64,000 nucleotides of DNA from Isoetes taiwanensis. Lineage: Eukaryota; Streptophyta; Lycopodiopsida; Isoetales; Isoetaceae. The DNA lies in the NCBI GenBank assembly GCA_021234155.1, contig JAJEKV010000028.1:15315976-15379975 (forward strand), written 5' to 3'. The stretch's first letter is position 1. Each line of letters begins with the position of its first letter. This document shows positions 36,400-48,689 of the stretch, one piece after another. Both the position numbers and the translations under genes were made by a program. The notes under the pieces are model-generated. The model ran no database searches, was not told the origin of the DNA, and saw only the letters and a list, made by a program, of their open reading frames with translations.

Positions 36400-39090
36400 T
36401 GGCCTGGCCTTCCCTATCAGAAATTACCTTATACCGGGTTCTCCGCTTTGCTCCGTGATTCATTGGCGCAAAGATATGACACTCACCCTCAATATACCAA
36501 GGGCTGCCCGGGCCGCCGCCGCCGCACGTGAGTGTCCCACCTCCCCAACTCCTCGCCAGTGCCGCCATGACGCAGGGGCATTTCACGCCCCATGGCCTCG
36601 GCCGGGAAGCAACAAGCAAAGCCGCTTATGCACCTCGCCTCTTTTCCTGGGCATAGCCTCGCAAAAAAGGATCGCGACCGCTTGGAGTAGTTTGACCTCT
36701 CCCGCCATTCCTGAAGGACACCCGCTTCTTCTCCTCTCGGCCGCTTCCGCCGTTTAAGGCGGGGCTCTAGGGCCGGGCCTCGGCCGCTGCCCTAGGGCCA
36801 TAACCCCGCTGCTCCTTGCCTTTGTCCCGAGCATCAGCTACCGCCCGCTTTTCTCGAGGCCCCGCTCCTTTCGCAAGCTTATTGCCTTGGACTTGCCGAC
36901 ATCGCCTTTTAGGGTTTATTGCCCTTACAAACTTGCGGATTCATCATTCAAATTCCTCAATATAGCTCCACCGCATGCTTTTCACCCAACTTTAAGTACG
37001 CCTTGTTTCCTCATGAATTCCTCTCAGATATTTCGATCGATGAGCTCTCAAGGTAACCTATAGAACTCGCCAGATCATACCGACTTGTGCTCTTGGGACG
37101 AATGGCGCTTTGAAGGCTTTAGCAAACTTTCTCAACCGCAAGCATCTCTCGCCAAGCCATGGGCCTTGCATACCCCCTTCCACCAAATGTGTTGCTCCTT
37201 TCTGTGTTGATGCTGCTACCCCGCTTTTATCCTTGTCCTTCATACCATAAGCTGCCATATTCACTCATCTCATCGAAGCCAAGCTTCGCTTCCATGCTCA
37301 ATTCGTTTCTCGAATTGCTTGAGCTCGCCTTCCAAACATTTCCCTAATGCAGAAGTCTACCTTCTTCCTCGGGTAGTCGTGAGGCTCTTTGTGTCCCTTT
37401 GTCGCCCATCTCTGCGGCCGCTTCCTCCGCCTTCCATCTCGCTCTGGCCCCGGGTCCGCTTCTTCCTCTTCCTGAGTCGAGTCCCACCAGCTTGGAGCTC
37501 TGAGGGATTCCGGAAGCCGGGGACTCTCCTCTTTGCTCCTCCTCTTTGTCCCTTCCTCGCTTTTCTCGAAGGATGCTTGTGGTAACCGAAGGTTCTCCAA
37601 CCTACTCCCCGCTTGTGCTGCCAAAGAAGCCTTTATTCCGCTTCAAGGTCCGACCATCTCAGATATATTTCCTCTTATGGGGTCATGGGTCCAAATTCCT
37701 CATACATGTTCCTACGCATGTGGCCCGGCTGAGTCTCTGCTCTTCCATATGGTTCCTGTGATTGTCGCTCCCCGAAGCAGGCCTCTAGCCGCATACACAA
37801 GTAATTCATGGCTATATGGTTAGTTTTACTTGTTCTCTTTGCATTATATGTGGTTTGTTGGCATAGTTGGGGAACAAAAGTATAATAACAAAACATTTAA
37901 AGTGCAAAAGAAATTATATTCATATTATATAACACATTCTAGTACAAAATCTTCGGATCAAGAGTCTAATCCAGTCTTGGTTGTCCCCAAGGAACTTAAC
38001 TTGGGCCGTTCTATCGAAGGCCTCTAAGTTCCTATGCGACATTGGTCGACGCCCCTACCGTTAAGGTCATCAAGCTACCAACTTTTCCACCTGCTATTTT
38101 ATGTAGGCCGCGGTTACCGCCAATCTTCCTGTACTGCCGCAGAGGGCATCACCTGCCGGGTCGAAGAGGTCATGCCATTGCTCTTCACTAGGACAGCATA
38201 GTCGACATTTGCCGCTATTCGAGCATGCCCGCCTAAGTCCGGAGTGCAATACATGAACACTCTTCTTCACCTCGTGGTTGAATTTATGCGTGTATCACCG
38301 CTATTCTCCCATCCAACCGCAGTGTAGTACCGAATTGCCATTGTGTGTCGCAGATGATTCCCCACTTGCTCGGGCCTCCGCCCTATGCTGCCCCGGGCGC
38401 ATTCCGCCGACCTCCTCACCCTCACGCTTCCAGAGTCCGCATCACGAGTCGACTCCGCCTCGATGTCGATTCCTCGCCTCGGCTGAGGTGGTGTCGAGGG
38501 CTCGCAGATCAAGATGCGCTGGTGGTCTTGCCTCGATCCCCATCCGCTCCTCGAATGACGGTGAACTCTTCTTCGATGGTAATTCTCCGCCCATAACCCG
38601 GCCTTATGTTGTCAGAGGGCCCGATGCTCCAAGTCGACTCGCGGTAGGTGTCTCGCACTTGAAGTGGGAAGTCCGAGGGCTCCCCTGACGCCAGTCGCCC
38701 AAACTGTCACGCCGTGAATTGCTGCGTTGTTCATCAAGCCGAGCTCCCTCTCCCTACATCTCCTGTGGAGATTTCGATGTCGCTGAGGAGTAGATACTCC
38801 TCACCGCCGATGATGATGGGGGCTAGGTTTGTGATGCCTAGCCCAAGTGGGGAGCAACTCAGGTTTTGTCTGGCCCGCCGGGTTGGCCACCCTCCTCGCT
38901 TGCCGGGCCACAGCTCTTCCTTCCGAAGTCGAAGCCTCAGGTACTTCGGGTCATCCCCACTCTCTCTTCTTCTTCTCTTCCTTCTGCCTTTGCCGGCATC
39001 ACAAAAGCATCCGGCTTCTTCCGCTTGGCTAAGCAGGGGTCCACCTCCATGGGAGGAATAGAGGTTGCCCCATTGGGTTTTCAAGACCGC
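36400..39090 (-). pseudogene. gag C-terminal part, inner chromovirus
   Basis: It lies upstream of protease in the minus-strand sense. The frame at 39084-38734 is Arg/Gly-rich and ends in LGLGITNLAPII, which matches FGLGITSLAPII at the same place in the outer element (46232-45534). This shared segment is the best evidence that the region is gag. No intact zinc knuckle was found. Long plus-strand frames here (36182-36757, 38278-38688) are shadows. Confidence 0.55.
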
Positions 39091-39699
39091 GGGAAAGGAA
39101 AATGGCTAAGGCGCAGTAGTAGGAGAAATACTTGGTCCCGCTTAACCGTCAGACTATATAATATGGCGTTCTCCGTGCCTTGTTAGTTAAGTACTTCACA
39201 TGTTCTGACATCACCCAAGGCCGCTTGAAGGGATGGGCAAGTACAAAATAGACTATGCAAGGGGAGCTGGACGAGGGAGGGTCCCATCTCTAGCTTGGAA
39301 CTCGCTAAGACTTGTCTATATATGCCGGGTTGTATCTCGTGAGTGGCTTGACATCTTGCCTTTTCCCAAAGACCCTGGAAGATGTCATTGGCATCCTACT
39401 TCTAAGAAGATGGGCACTGGCGCCGCACTCATCGCCAGTCAGCAAGGGCCATTGATCTAGCGAAGAGACTATTAAACAGATGCGTATGCCTCGTGAGTCG
39501 GAAGATCGGCCAGCCGAGAGCAAACTTGTAGGGTGCTAATGAGAAAAAGGGGACCTATTTATAGAAAAGGGAAAAATCCTAATTTGAATGACCTAGAATT
39601 ACCGATTGGGCCATTCTAATCTATTGAGGCACTGGAGAATTTGGGGACTACTTTTAGGTTTGCTTACGCTAAGATCAACTAATAAACCCATTGCAACAA

Positions 39700-41815
39700 A
39701 CCGAGATCATTTGGATATGGCATGGTGAAAAAATGATAGAGGTTCACACGCTGGCGCCCAGACCATAATGAAAGTCTATTTTCTCGCCTCGCCGACGTGT
39801 GAGACATGGGCTCTAAATGGGCTAAACTTGGATCAATTTTGGGTGATCTAGGGTCTAATCTTACCGACTCGTCGAGTTTGGGCGTAATTGACCTCTATTT
39901 GGTCAATTTGGGAGCAGCTTTTGGGCCTATTTAAGATGTGGTTCACACGCGCTTCCAGCCCAAAATGAAAGTTCATTTTCCTCGTCCTCGGCGCCGACGT
40001 AGAGACATCGCCTCAATTTTGCCTAAAATGTCCAATTTAATCCAAAAGAAGACAGAATTCCATATCTTAACCTATTTAAGCAAGATTAAACATACGTTTA
40101 CCAAAAGTTCTTTATATTAACAAAAATTTTCTATTATTTTACAAAAAGCTTAAGGGCTGCCTCCCTTGATGTGCCTAGCAAGATGCATATCCTATCTCAT
40201 GAGCTGACTTCTCTTTCACAAGGAACTGTGCAGCCGCCGAATTCAAGTAAGTTGCACCGCTTCGCTCGGTCATTCTCTGGGTGGCCAAGAATATCATTTG
40301 CCACTTACGTTCAAGTATACTCTTGCATACAACTTCTCGACTAGGATCAAGACTTCTCACGCCGGGAAGTGCTTCTGACATCTCCTCGAGGGCTCTACCC
40401 TCATTGCCTTTCCCCGCCGCCCGCTTTCCGGGTGTCGGAGGCTTGGGCTTCAGAGGTGGCGGCTTCGTGAACCGTTTCGGCACTCCACCTTCGATGGTTC
40501 TACTCAGGTTTCGAGCAATAGGCATTATATGGCTCCCACTTCGGCCATGAAGGCGCTAGGTTCTCCCATTTTGATGTAATTTTGACGGGGTCTATCACAT
40601 ATGCCTCACGCCAGGTCAGCCGCTTTTTGTTCCCCGCCCCACGCTGTAGTGGGGCTTGCCTCCCCGTGGCCGCCTCCGCCGCAAGCACCGCCTCCGTACT
40701 ACCTCGGGCCCACAACCGGGGTTTTGAAGAGCTTGCCCCTCGCTGTTGGGGACATAGCCTCTATCCGAATCATCTATGGTGGGCGGGTCTCGGCCCCCTC
40801 GAGGGTTCATTAATGACTGGCACTCCTTTCCTCGCTGCTTAACTCCCGCATCGACTCTTCTTTTGCCCACCTTCTTGCCCTTCACGCTGGCTTCCTTCTT
40901 CTTCTTCGCTCTACCGGGTAAGCAAGGCTCCTCCCTTCTTGCCTCTTTTCTCCTCCTCGCTTCACGCCTTTTGGCTTCGCCAGAGATTTTGATGAACGCC
41001 GCCAGGCCTTCTTCTTCGCCAGTGGCTAAGCCTCCCCTACCGGGCCGCTGCTCCTCTCTCCTCACCTCCTCGACGCAGCCCAAGCTTCGAAGCTGCTCCT
41101 CGGCTTGCCCACTGCCTCAGGCCGCTCCCGCTTCCTCCTTCCTCCTCCTTCTCCCTGGGCACTCTTCGCAGGATCCGTGCATGATGTCCGGGCGCTGCCG
41201 TTCAGGACCTCTCGGCCCCGCTTCGCTTGGTCCAGTTTGCCTCTCACTCGGCGAAGATTCGCTTTGGCTCAAAAGGTTTTGGCAAAGATCCTCTCGTGAT
41301 GAGGGCAGGATCGTGGGCTACTGAAGATTCGGCCGATGTGGCTTTTCCCCGCGCCTCGGGCTGTCCCAGCCATATTCGACGGTTCGGGCCGATCCGAAAT
41401 GGCGCCGTAAGATCGCCTCGCAAACGAGCAGATTTTCTATGGGAGGGACGCGAAAACAAATCTATTTATATAGGCGTGGCTTATTTTAGGTCAAATTTTA
41501 AACTACCTTTTGGGTTGTCTAAACAATCTAGAACACCTAAATTTACATTGTCCATGCCATGCCTTAATCGCATAATGAAAAGTTCATTTTCCGCCCGGGC
41601 CGACGGTGAGACATGGCAGGAAATCGATGCTAAATTTTATACTTTCTAAGCATGTAACATGCCAATTATACTACTCTAGCTCAAATTAGAATTATCGCTG
41701 GCTTTTCTCAGAATTTATGACTTTAGTGTGTTCGAAAGCCAATGTTCACATCGCTATACCGTACCAAAAATGAGATTCTCATTATCCGCCCCGCACGACG
41801 TGTGAGACCATCCTA
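39700..41815 (-). repeat. About 200-bp repeated module with GCCGACGTGTGAGACAT
   Basis: The word set GGTTCACACGC, AATGAAAGTYYATTTTC, CGCCGACGTGTGAGACAT occurs at about 39742-39808 and 39940-40009. Shorter versions (AATGAAAAGTTCATTTTC then GCCGACGGTGAGACAT; ATGAGATTCTCATTATC then ACGACGTGTGAGAC) occur at about 41574-41615 and 41768-41808. Within each pair the spacing is about 200 bp. Related GATACCGTGAGACATT words at 47020 and 47215 in the outer element have the same spacing. It is a structured non-coding module of this retrotransposon family. Confidence 0.65.
40550..41640 (-). pseudogene. Charged gag N-terminal region, inner chromovirus
   Basis: The minus-strand frame 41083-40616 (155 codons) is rich in Arg, Lys, Glu and Gly with runs such as RREARRRKEARREE. 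A similar charged frame lies at 48321-48106 in the outer element, and another charged block follows the leader in the plus-strand element. Position between the leader and the rest of gag supports gag. The start codon is uncertain. The 182-codon plus-strand frame at 40776-41324 is its shadow. Confidence 0.5.
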
Positions 41816-41907
41816 CCTTTTTAAAGGTTGGCTCACCAATTTTAGTCTTTTATGTTCATTCATTTAATCAAAAGCATTAGCTTAGCACGCCTTGGTCTCC
41901 AAGAACA

Positions 41908-41920
41908 TTGCTCATACCAC
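41908..41920 (-). promoter_or_regulatory. Primer binding site of the inner element
   Basis: The minus strand reads TGGTATGAGCAATGTTCTTGG right after the end of LTR C. It is TGGTATCAGAGC with two bases missing, the initiator tRNA-Met primer site. The missing bases may be a sequencing error. Confidence 0.8.
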
Positions 41921-43518
41921 CGTGACGCCCCTTCTACCGCATACTCTGCATACTCATCAGATACAATCAGTGAGTTCATCCCCCATACCAAATTTCCATG
42001 CCGCATATTGTGGCCCTTCATTACGACACCGCAACCGACCGTTCCAAAGGAAGAGTGAAGGTCATTTTACCCCGCCTCGCCTACCTAGTCATGGGTTTAA
42101 ACATAAGCCATGTCAAAGATACAACATAATCACATATCCACCTCAAGGGTGGTGCATCAACATCCGCGATAGACAATGATCAAGATCATACATAGGGTCC
42201 TACCCAAGGCCCACTGGCGATGATCGACGCTTAGTCTCCAGAGTTCATTGCGCATAATTCATGGCAAAATGGATTTGGCTTGGGTATATGAACATGGGTA
42301 TAGGGTTGTCCACTCCATCCTCCCCGCGGCAATACACTTTTGCGTGAGTAGCCGAAAGTGTTGGGACTGACCAGAAATTCACGGATGCATAGCCAAGCGG
42401 GCTATTCCCGGGTTGCATCTCCCCGCCCGAGCAAGTGTAGGATCTCCTCCGCAGATCTACATGTCGACTAAGGTGGCTAGAGGGCCACCGCCTATATTCC
42501 TGACCGAACCCAATGTGTAAAGTGTACACCACTCTACCTGCAATGCAGCCCATGCCTTACCCAAGACTCAAGCAGTAAGCCATTAGACCTAGTCACAATG
42601 ATCCCTAGAGGCCTGCCACACTGTGAGGGATCATGCTCAAGAGCCTAACACCTAACCTCCTCTTCTAGTCGGCCTGCCCCTTTCCACCCACACAAATCCG
42701 TGTGTGGTTCTCAGACACAGCTTCTAATCTATAGTGTGCTAGAGAGGCTAACCTAGGAGCATCTACTACCAAGCTTTAGGTCTCTACCCCCTTCCCAATA
42801 CAAGGAGTTCATAGAGATACATCATCCATATTATCATGTAAGAACTAAAGAACTAGATCTACCTATATCATAGAGTTAGGTTCTTTAGTTAGAGTCCTGC
42901 ATCTAGTGATCTAAAGGGTTGTTATGGGCAAATTTAATAGCTAAACCTAACATCTCTATGACCTGGAAGACTCCGGGCGGCTTATTAAAATGCCTAAATA
43001 CCCCATCCTTTGGAGTTCCTCCTTCTGACCTCGAAGTTCTAATTCATCCCACAATCAGCTTCTAATCAAGGAAAACTAATGGTACCCTTCTAATGTAGTC
43101 TGGGAGGCGTGTTTTGGCTCTGGAGCGCCTTAAAAACAGTAGCTCTAAAACCCTAGGAAATCCAAAATGGCTAAATTAGGGTTTCTCCTACCTAAATGTA
43201 TACAAGGGGTTAGGTTAGGGTTTCCAATTATCCCTTTAGGCATGTGGGATATTCGGGGAATGGGCTCCATCGGTTTTACCGGCTAGGTGGCAAAATGTGC
43301 CTATTGATGGAAAGGTGTGCATTCCAATGAATGTGCACATTGGTAAATGCACATTATCACAAATGCACATATCTAGCAAGTTGCCCTCAGTGGCTACCCA
43401 CTCCGTTGAAGCACGCTCTGCCAAGTATTAATGCCGCCTGAGTGTATGGTATCGCTGCGATTTTAAGCAAAGATAAAGATACGCCTTGGGGACCGTGATA
43501 CCGCGGCCGAACATCACG
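41921..43518 (-). repeat. LTR C: 5' LTR of the inner chromovirus
   Basis: Plus-strand start (C)GTGACGCCCC, end GAACATCAC. The expected final A is read as G. It is about 1598 bp and closest to LTR B. As the 5' LTR it would carry the promoter in the minus-strand sense, but the TATA-like sequence seen in A, B and D is poor here (TGTATACAAG at about 43197). Confidence 0.85.
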
Positions 43519-43524
43519 TGATGT
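43519..43524. repeat. Target site duplication, right copy (TGATGT)
   Basis: It matches 22053-22058 and is followed at once by RNase H coding sequence of the outer element. Confidence 0.75.
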
Positions 43525-43660
43525 GGTTATGCTGAACACATATTGAGACTCATGATTCAGGTCCAATCGAACTTCCTTCCCAACACAATAGTGCCTCCAA
43601 ATTTTAGTGCTCACAACCGCAAGCAACTTTGATCATGAGCCTGCAGCTGCTTCAAGGCCG
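43525..43660 (-). pseudogene. RNase H, central part (outer element)
   Basis: The minus-strand frame holds KIWRHYCVGKEVRLDLNHES and then QYVFS, close to the gypsy RNase H segment ALKIWRHYLxGxxF, TDHKSLxYxFxQ. The next residues of the domain are found at 22052-21930, across the inner element. RNase H degrades the RNA strand during reverse transcription. Confidence 0.85.
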
Positions 43661-44560
43661 CTCATCTTCCAAGAATCATAAGCCACTACTCTTTCCCAGA
43701 TCAAAGATCGCGACCTCGTGGGTAATCTTACTTGCATCCGCCGCCACAAGCTTGTCTTTCTCCTCGGTCCGGGTAGGTCGACGGGCTGCTTGTCGAGCCT
43801 TCAATATTCAATCCTTTGCTTGTGCTTTCCGCCAATGATCCTTCCAATCCTTTACTTTTTCCTACCACAATCTGTTAGCGGGCCGCTTATTTTTGCAAAG
43901 TTCTTCAATTTAACTTCCCAGAGTAACCGCTAGGGCCAAGAAAGCTTCCACCTCGCGGATATTCTTCTGCCGCCAATCGTATGACTGCTTCAATCTTGGC
44001 GGCAGGATCTCGCCGAAATCCCCTCCCATGAGATCACATGACCGTATTCCATCCTTCCAAGGCGGCGGCACTTCGGCCAACTTACGCATAACCGTGCCTC
44101 CTTAGCTTCGAAGCACTTTCCTTAGGTGCGTTGTACATGCTCTTCATGATCATTGCATACCAGAATATCATCAAAGAATACTATGACAAAATGTCCAAAA
44201 ACTCCTGAAGACGTTCATAAGTCTCATGAATGTTGCCGGGTGTTGGATGAAGCCAAACGCATTACCGGAACTCGTAATGCCCATACCGGTCAGCGAATGT
44301 TGCTCGGTGGATGTCTTCTTCCTTGATCCTGATATGATGATACCTCGACTGTGTCTATCTTAGAAAAACTTTGCCCCTTGGAGCTGATCCATCGTGTCGT
44401 CCTGACCGGCAGCAAAGGCATACTTATTCTTGATGGTGTGCTTGTTTAGTCAGTTCCCAGAATCTATGCACATCCTCGCCGCCATCTTTCTTCACAAAGG
44501 ATGGTGCCCCAAATAGTGAGACTTTGTCTAATGAATCCTAGGTCAAGCAACTCCTACAAT
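43660..44560 (-). pseudogene. Reverse transcriptase of the outer chromovirus
   Basis: Minus-strand motifs are AAQELKK...LLDLGFIR (about 44580-44530), WGT and CA-IL around 44460-44520, FVIVFFDDILV (about 44205-44165, the active-site box with both Asp residues), EEHVQ after it, and EAFLGLSGY (about 43940-43900). These are in RT order and in several frames. The active-site box is better preserved than in the inner element. Confidence 0.83.
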
Positions 44561-44904
44561 TGCTTCTTCAACTCCTGGGCCGCCTCTTTTTGCATCATCC
44601 AGACGAGCTTTGCTCGGCCGGGCCAGACTGGGTTCGGAAAGTGTTATCTCACACTCAACTCCCCGTATGAGGAAGTCGCTGGATCTCGCCTCGGGGAAGA
44701 GATCATGGAACTCCTTGATCAACTTAGCTATCTCGCTTTGGCAACTTGCCGAGCACCTTATCTTCCTTCTTGCTTTCTTCCTCGACTCCTGCCTTCGACT
44801 GCTTGGAAGATATATGCTACCGTCATTTTATGCACTTGGAATGTACGCTACTAGACATACACCACTCCATGATAGGGGCAACTTCCTTACCTCGCGATCT
44901 CTAT

Positions 44905-45245
44905 GATTTGCCGCTAAGTGCCGCGGAGGGTCACTCGCTTCCCACAACTTCCACGATGGCCCCGCTGGTCCAAGATACCCATTCCTATTATCAAATCATA
45001 CTTCCCGATGCTCATGACTTCCGCCTCCCATTTGAATGTTGATTCCTGGCAAGTCATGTCAAGTTTATCCTCTTGCCCGTGTGTCTTACCGCTTCTACTT
45101 CCCATAACACCACGGGTCTCGCTTGGACTTCAACTACTTGAGCTTCAAATACTTCAACCATTCTTGGGGATGCAGTTATGGGTGCCCCCGAGTCTATCAG
45201 ATCATAAAAGATTTTGGCCTTGGCCTTGGCCTTCCCTACTGCGGA
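44905..45245 (-). pseudogene. Aspartic protease of the outer chromovirus
   Basis: IDSGAPITA at about 45206-45180 is the catalytic DSG loop. The minus frame 45105-44914 continues with CQESTFKWEAEVMSIGKYDL, then IIGMGILDQRG and CGKRVTL, the second lobe of retroviral-type protease in Ty3/gypsy elements (usually YDVILGMDWL). The frame is uninterrupted for 64 codons, so this is one of the best preserved parts. Confidence 0.83.
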
Positions 45246-45533
45246 GATTACCTCGACATCATTTTCTCATTGTTCTAATCTATGGCAGCAAAAATGTGGT
45301 AATTTACCTCAAATGAAGTCATATTCCCGCCGGCTTCTGGGTACTCTGCTGGGGTCGAAGATGTCAAGTGCCATCGTTTCTTGGACTAGGATGACGGGTC
45401 AATCGCTTGGGAGCAATGAGCATGCCTACCAAAGCTCTGGGAGTGCCATGAGCATGAACATTCTTCTTCGGGCCTCAGTCAACTTCTAAGGTATGACCGC
45501 TATCCTTCCGCCCATCGCGAGTAAAGGTAATAC

Positions 45534-46232
45534 CTAGCGAATTGCCCCGCCGGCCGAGCGATGATTCTGCCGCTCCCGCAAGTAACGCCCATGTCTTCCC
45601 ACATATTCGCCGACGCTAACCGTGAGTTCCTCCAAAGTCCTCGACCGCCGGCGTGATTCGGCCAGTCGATTTCGCTTCTTCTTCCGGGGAGCTGCTGTCA
45701 AGAACTCTAAGATCAAAATGTTCGTGGTCTTGCTACTCATCCCCATCCGCTCGATGGCATAGAATTCTCTGACGGCAGATCCTTTATGTGTTCCACTACT
45801 TGCCGGATGTCGTTGTACTGATATCCAAGTCGACTTCCTCCTGCGTAGGTGCTCTGGGCTTTCTCTTACTTGGATTGGGAAGTCGGCTTCCTGGCCGATA
45901 AAGTCATCTAGGTCTGGTTGTTGCCGCAAGGTACGCAAAGAATTGCTATTTGCGACTTCTAGCTCGCATTCGTGGAGGTTCTGATGTCGCCAGGAGTGTA
46001 CTCCCCGCCGTTGATTGATGATGGGGGCTAGGCTTGTGATACCTAGCCCGAAAGTGGGGAGAGCCATCCTGAGGGGTTCACGTCTTGTTTTGAAAACCCA
46101 GATGTGCCGTTTCGCTAGCCGCCTTAGTCTGGGATCGAGCTCGACGTAGTCTTCACATCTGAGTCGTGAAAGGCCACCTTCGCCTTCCTTCTTGTCTGCT
46201 TGATAATGCGAAGAGGAGCTGACCTCCATCAA
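45534..46232 (-). pseudogene. gag C-terminal frame of the outer chromovirus, 232 codons
   Basis: It is the longest open frame in the window. It is Arg/Lys/Ser-rich with FGLGITSLAPII at about residues 61-72, shared with the inner element. It sits between the upstream gag part and the protease, so it is probably the end of gag or a gag-pol linker. No CCHC zinc knuckle was found, and the apparent Met is only the first in frame. Function beyond gag is unknown. Confidence 0.55.
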
Positions 46233-48680
46233 GAGGCTAAGGGGTCTACATCCATGGCGTGGATAGAGGCCTTCCTTTATGGGGTTCTCGGGGCACTATG
46301 GAAAAGAAAGATGGCTAAGGCAAAGAAGCAGGAGAAATACTTGGTCCTATTAGCGTCAACCATGTAGTCCTGCTAAATCCTTAGCAGCCATTGGTCGATA
46401 TTTGACAATGCTGGGGACATCAATCAAGGTCGCTTGGAGGGATCAGCCTGGAACAAATATCCCAGACAAGGGAGTGGTCACTAGGGGACGTCCTACCCTA
46501 GCTTGAACTCCGCCATGGACTTGCATATAGGCCGGGTTGCCTCGCAGAAAGTGGCTTGGACATCTATCTCCTTCTCGAAACCTCGAAAATGGAATTGACA
46601 TCAGCTTCAGCCTACATGGGCACTGCACTGCACTCACGCCAAAGTCCGCAGCTGCCATGGATCTTGAGTGAGCCAGGACTAACAAATAGTTGGGCCGTAA
46701 GGGAGTCAAAGACGCTTAAAAGCCTGGGAGAGCAAACTGTAGGATGCTATGAGAAATAGCCTATTTATAGACAAGGGGAAAACCCTAATTTTTGGATAAC
46801 TTAGAAAATATTGGGGTTAAGAATCTCACCCATTTTGAGGCATCAAAATGGGGATTGGGATATTAATTTGAGGGTTTGAGTATTAGAATAGACTATCCAT
46901 TGAACCTATTGCAAATGTGCTTGAGATCAATTGGATGTGGCATGCTAGAGAAAATGGTGAAGGATTCCGTAGGCGCTGAAGGTCAAATCCCAAGTTTAGT
47001 TGAGGTCCTCGCGATACCATGAGACATTTAGCCCACTTTGGTCGTAATAAGACTTATCTAAACAAGATGAACTAAGGGTCAAAACATGATGATCTCACGA
47101 GTATGCAAGATTGACCCCTTACTTACCGACGGGAGATGTTTGGGACTAGTTTGGTGTAGAAAAGACTCACTGCAGTACCGGGAGGTCAATTCAAAGTTTA
47201 GGCTTGAGTCCCGACGATACCGTGAGACATTCCTCACTAATTGACCTAAAATGTCCAATTTGATTGAAATGAAATGCAATTATTAATTCAATCAATTAAC
47301 ACACTATACACTTATAATTTACTCTCCAAAACAACTTTGTATTCACAAAATTTATTATTTACAAAATTAATGAGGGCCTCTTTAATGACTGCCAGTGCAT
47401 GTCTTTCTTCATCGAGTCACCCTTCTTATGGTAACTGCATGCAAATGTCAAAGACTAGCTTTTGCTCTACCGCTTCTTAGGCTAGCAAGATTCTTCTCAT
47501 ACTCTCATGCTGGTGTCAAACTTGCATCTAATTTCCTTTCACCAAATTCTCGCTAATCTGCAGAATGGTAATAGGGAAGCTATAGCTTCTTCCGAAGTAC
47601 CTGATCTCCCCGACGTCACGCATGCCTTTCCGAAGCTGGCTTTCCTTTCACGCTTCTGGAATGGGCTTCGTGGGGCGGCTTGAGGAGTTCTTCTGGACGG
47701 GCCATTCACCTCAAGGGCATATAGTCACCTTGTTATCTCGGTAGTAGGGAGTTGTAGGCCTCCCACTTTCATGTACTCCCCGTGTGCCTTCAAATTCTTC
47801 AGACCCCGAGATGGTTTACCACATAGGACTCTCAAGGTGTCGTGGGGCCGCTTGGGGTCCTTATCTTTCTCCCATGTTGGTAGGGCGTGGGGGTACTCGC
47901 ACTGCTCATTCCCCGTCCGGGCCGCTTCCTCGGGTTCCGCTCAATTCTCCTCTCGGCTTGGCTTGAGGAACTCCCTACCTCTAGATTAATAGAATTAAAT
48001 CCTCGCCATCTAACTACTCCAGGATGCGGCTGGCCTTGCTAGCCGCTCCTTTTATGATGACCTTCTACGCTTGGGGGTTTCTTTTGTCTTGGCTCCTCCA
48101 CGCTTTTAAGCCCTTGAGTTTCTTCTTTCTTGGGCCCCTTTGCCTCCTTTTCTTCTCTTTCTTCTTCTCACTTTTTCTTCTCGGGCGCGCCGTTCCTTCG
48201 CCAGGCATTCGGATCCGTGCCCGAAGCCGCCATCACGGCTCTCGAGTGGGCTCCTCCTCGCCCTCCTCCTGGTGCCTTGGCCTCCCGCCTCGCCCAAATT
48301 TCTTGTTTTTTTCTTCTCCATCCTCCGCCGGACGACTCGTTGATTTCGGCTGCCCCTTCACTCGAAAGTACCTTGCATTGAGGCCTCCGACAGCACCTCC
48401 GCTTCCTCGCCTAACTCGTCGATGGTGTCGGCCGCCTTTCCTCGTGATCCTGCTCTGATTCTTACCGTGTCGCCTCAAGTGGTTTCTTCGGCTCTGATGA
48501 AGGCTGGCCTCCTCTCACAGAAGTCGTCCCCTAAGCATCTCTGCTGTACTTTTGGCCGGGCCGTTTCAATTGGCCGAGGAACCCGAAAGGTCCGTTTGCG
48601 CGCCGCCATGTCTTACTTCACGCCAATTCCGGAGGCTCCGCCCAAAAATCGCCTTCGGACAGCAATGTGAGCAAATTTCT
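46232..48680 (-). pseudogene. gag N-terminal and leader-proximal region, outer chromovirus
   Basis: Short, broken minus-strand frames. The Lys/Arg/Glu-rich frame at 48321-48106 matches in style the charged gag N-terminus of the inner element (41083-40616). The segment at 46790-47280 is AT-rich and holds two copies of the GTGAGACAT module about 195 bp apart. A real gag start could not be chosen. Confidence 0.5.
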
Positions 48681-48689
48681 AGACGTAGT

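Larger units (their letters stand above)
35480..36400 (-). pseudogene. Aspartic protease of the inner chromovirus, split by a hAT-like insertion
   Basis: The part at 36193-36400 reads AKSF (flap side) then DLPGINIQMGAEIMGIG. The part at 35480-35571 continues with YDTIL and the GAI-D-W region. Together they match the outer element's protease, where GKYDLIIGM follows directly. Protease cleaves the gag-pol polyprotein. The DSGA catalytic word is degenerate here. The 605-bp insertion lies between the two parts. Confidence 0.78.
22059..43518 (-). mobile_element. Inner Ty3/gypsy chromovirus, minus strand, inserted in RNase H of the outer element
   Basis: LTRs B (22059-23621, 3') and C (41921-43518, 5') share subfamily-specific words absent from A and D. 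The internal region contains the 3' untranslated part (23622-24210), RT (about 35300-34430), a split protease (about 36400-35480), gag (about 41640-36400) and a primer site next to LTR C. RNase H, integrase and chromodomain are missing: the 3' untranslated fragment jumps at about 24210 to a plus-strand element, and the host sequence resumes at 34424 already within RT. About 2.2 kb of the host, judged against the outer element, is lost. It also carries a 605-bp hAT-like insertion. Confidence 0.85.

Noticed and set aside
36182-36757. 191-codon plus-strand ORF
   Set aside because: It lies opposite the minus-strand protease/gag of the inner chromovirus and has a low-complexity Ala/Arg-rich stretch; it is a shadow frame.
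38278-38688. 136-codon plus-strand ORF
   Set aside because: Shadow of the inner element's gag on the minus strand.
40776-41324. 182-codon plus-strand ORF with Leu/Ser/Phe-rich protein
   Set aside because: It is antisense to the charged gag frame (Arg/Lys/Glu codons read backwards give Ser/Leu/Phe). No signal or domain supports a real membrane protein.
48024-48458. 144-codon hydrophobic plus-strand ORF
   Set aside because: It has the same explanation as 40776-41324: the reverse of the Lys/Arg/Glu-rich gag N-terminal region of the outer element.
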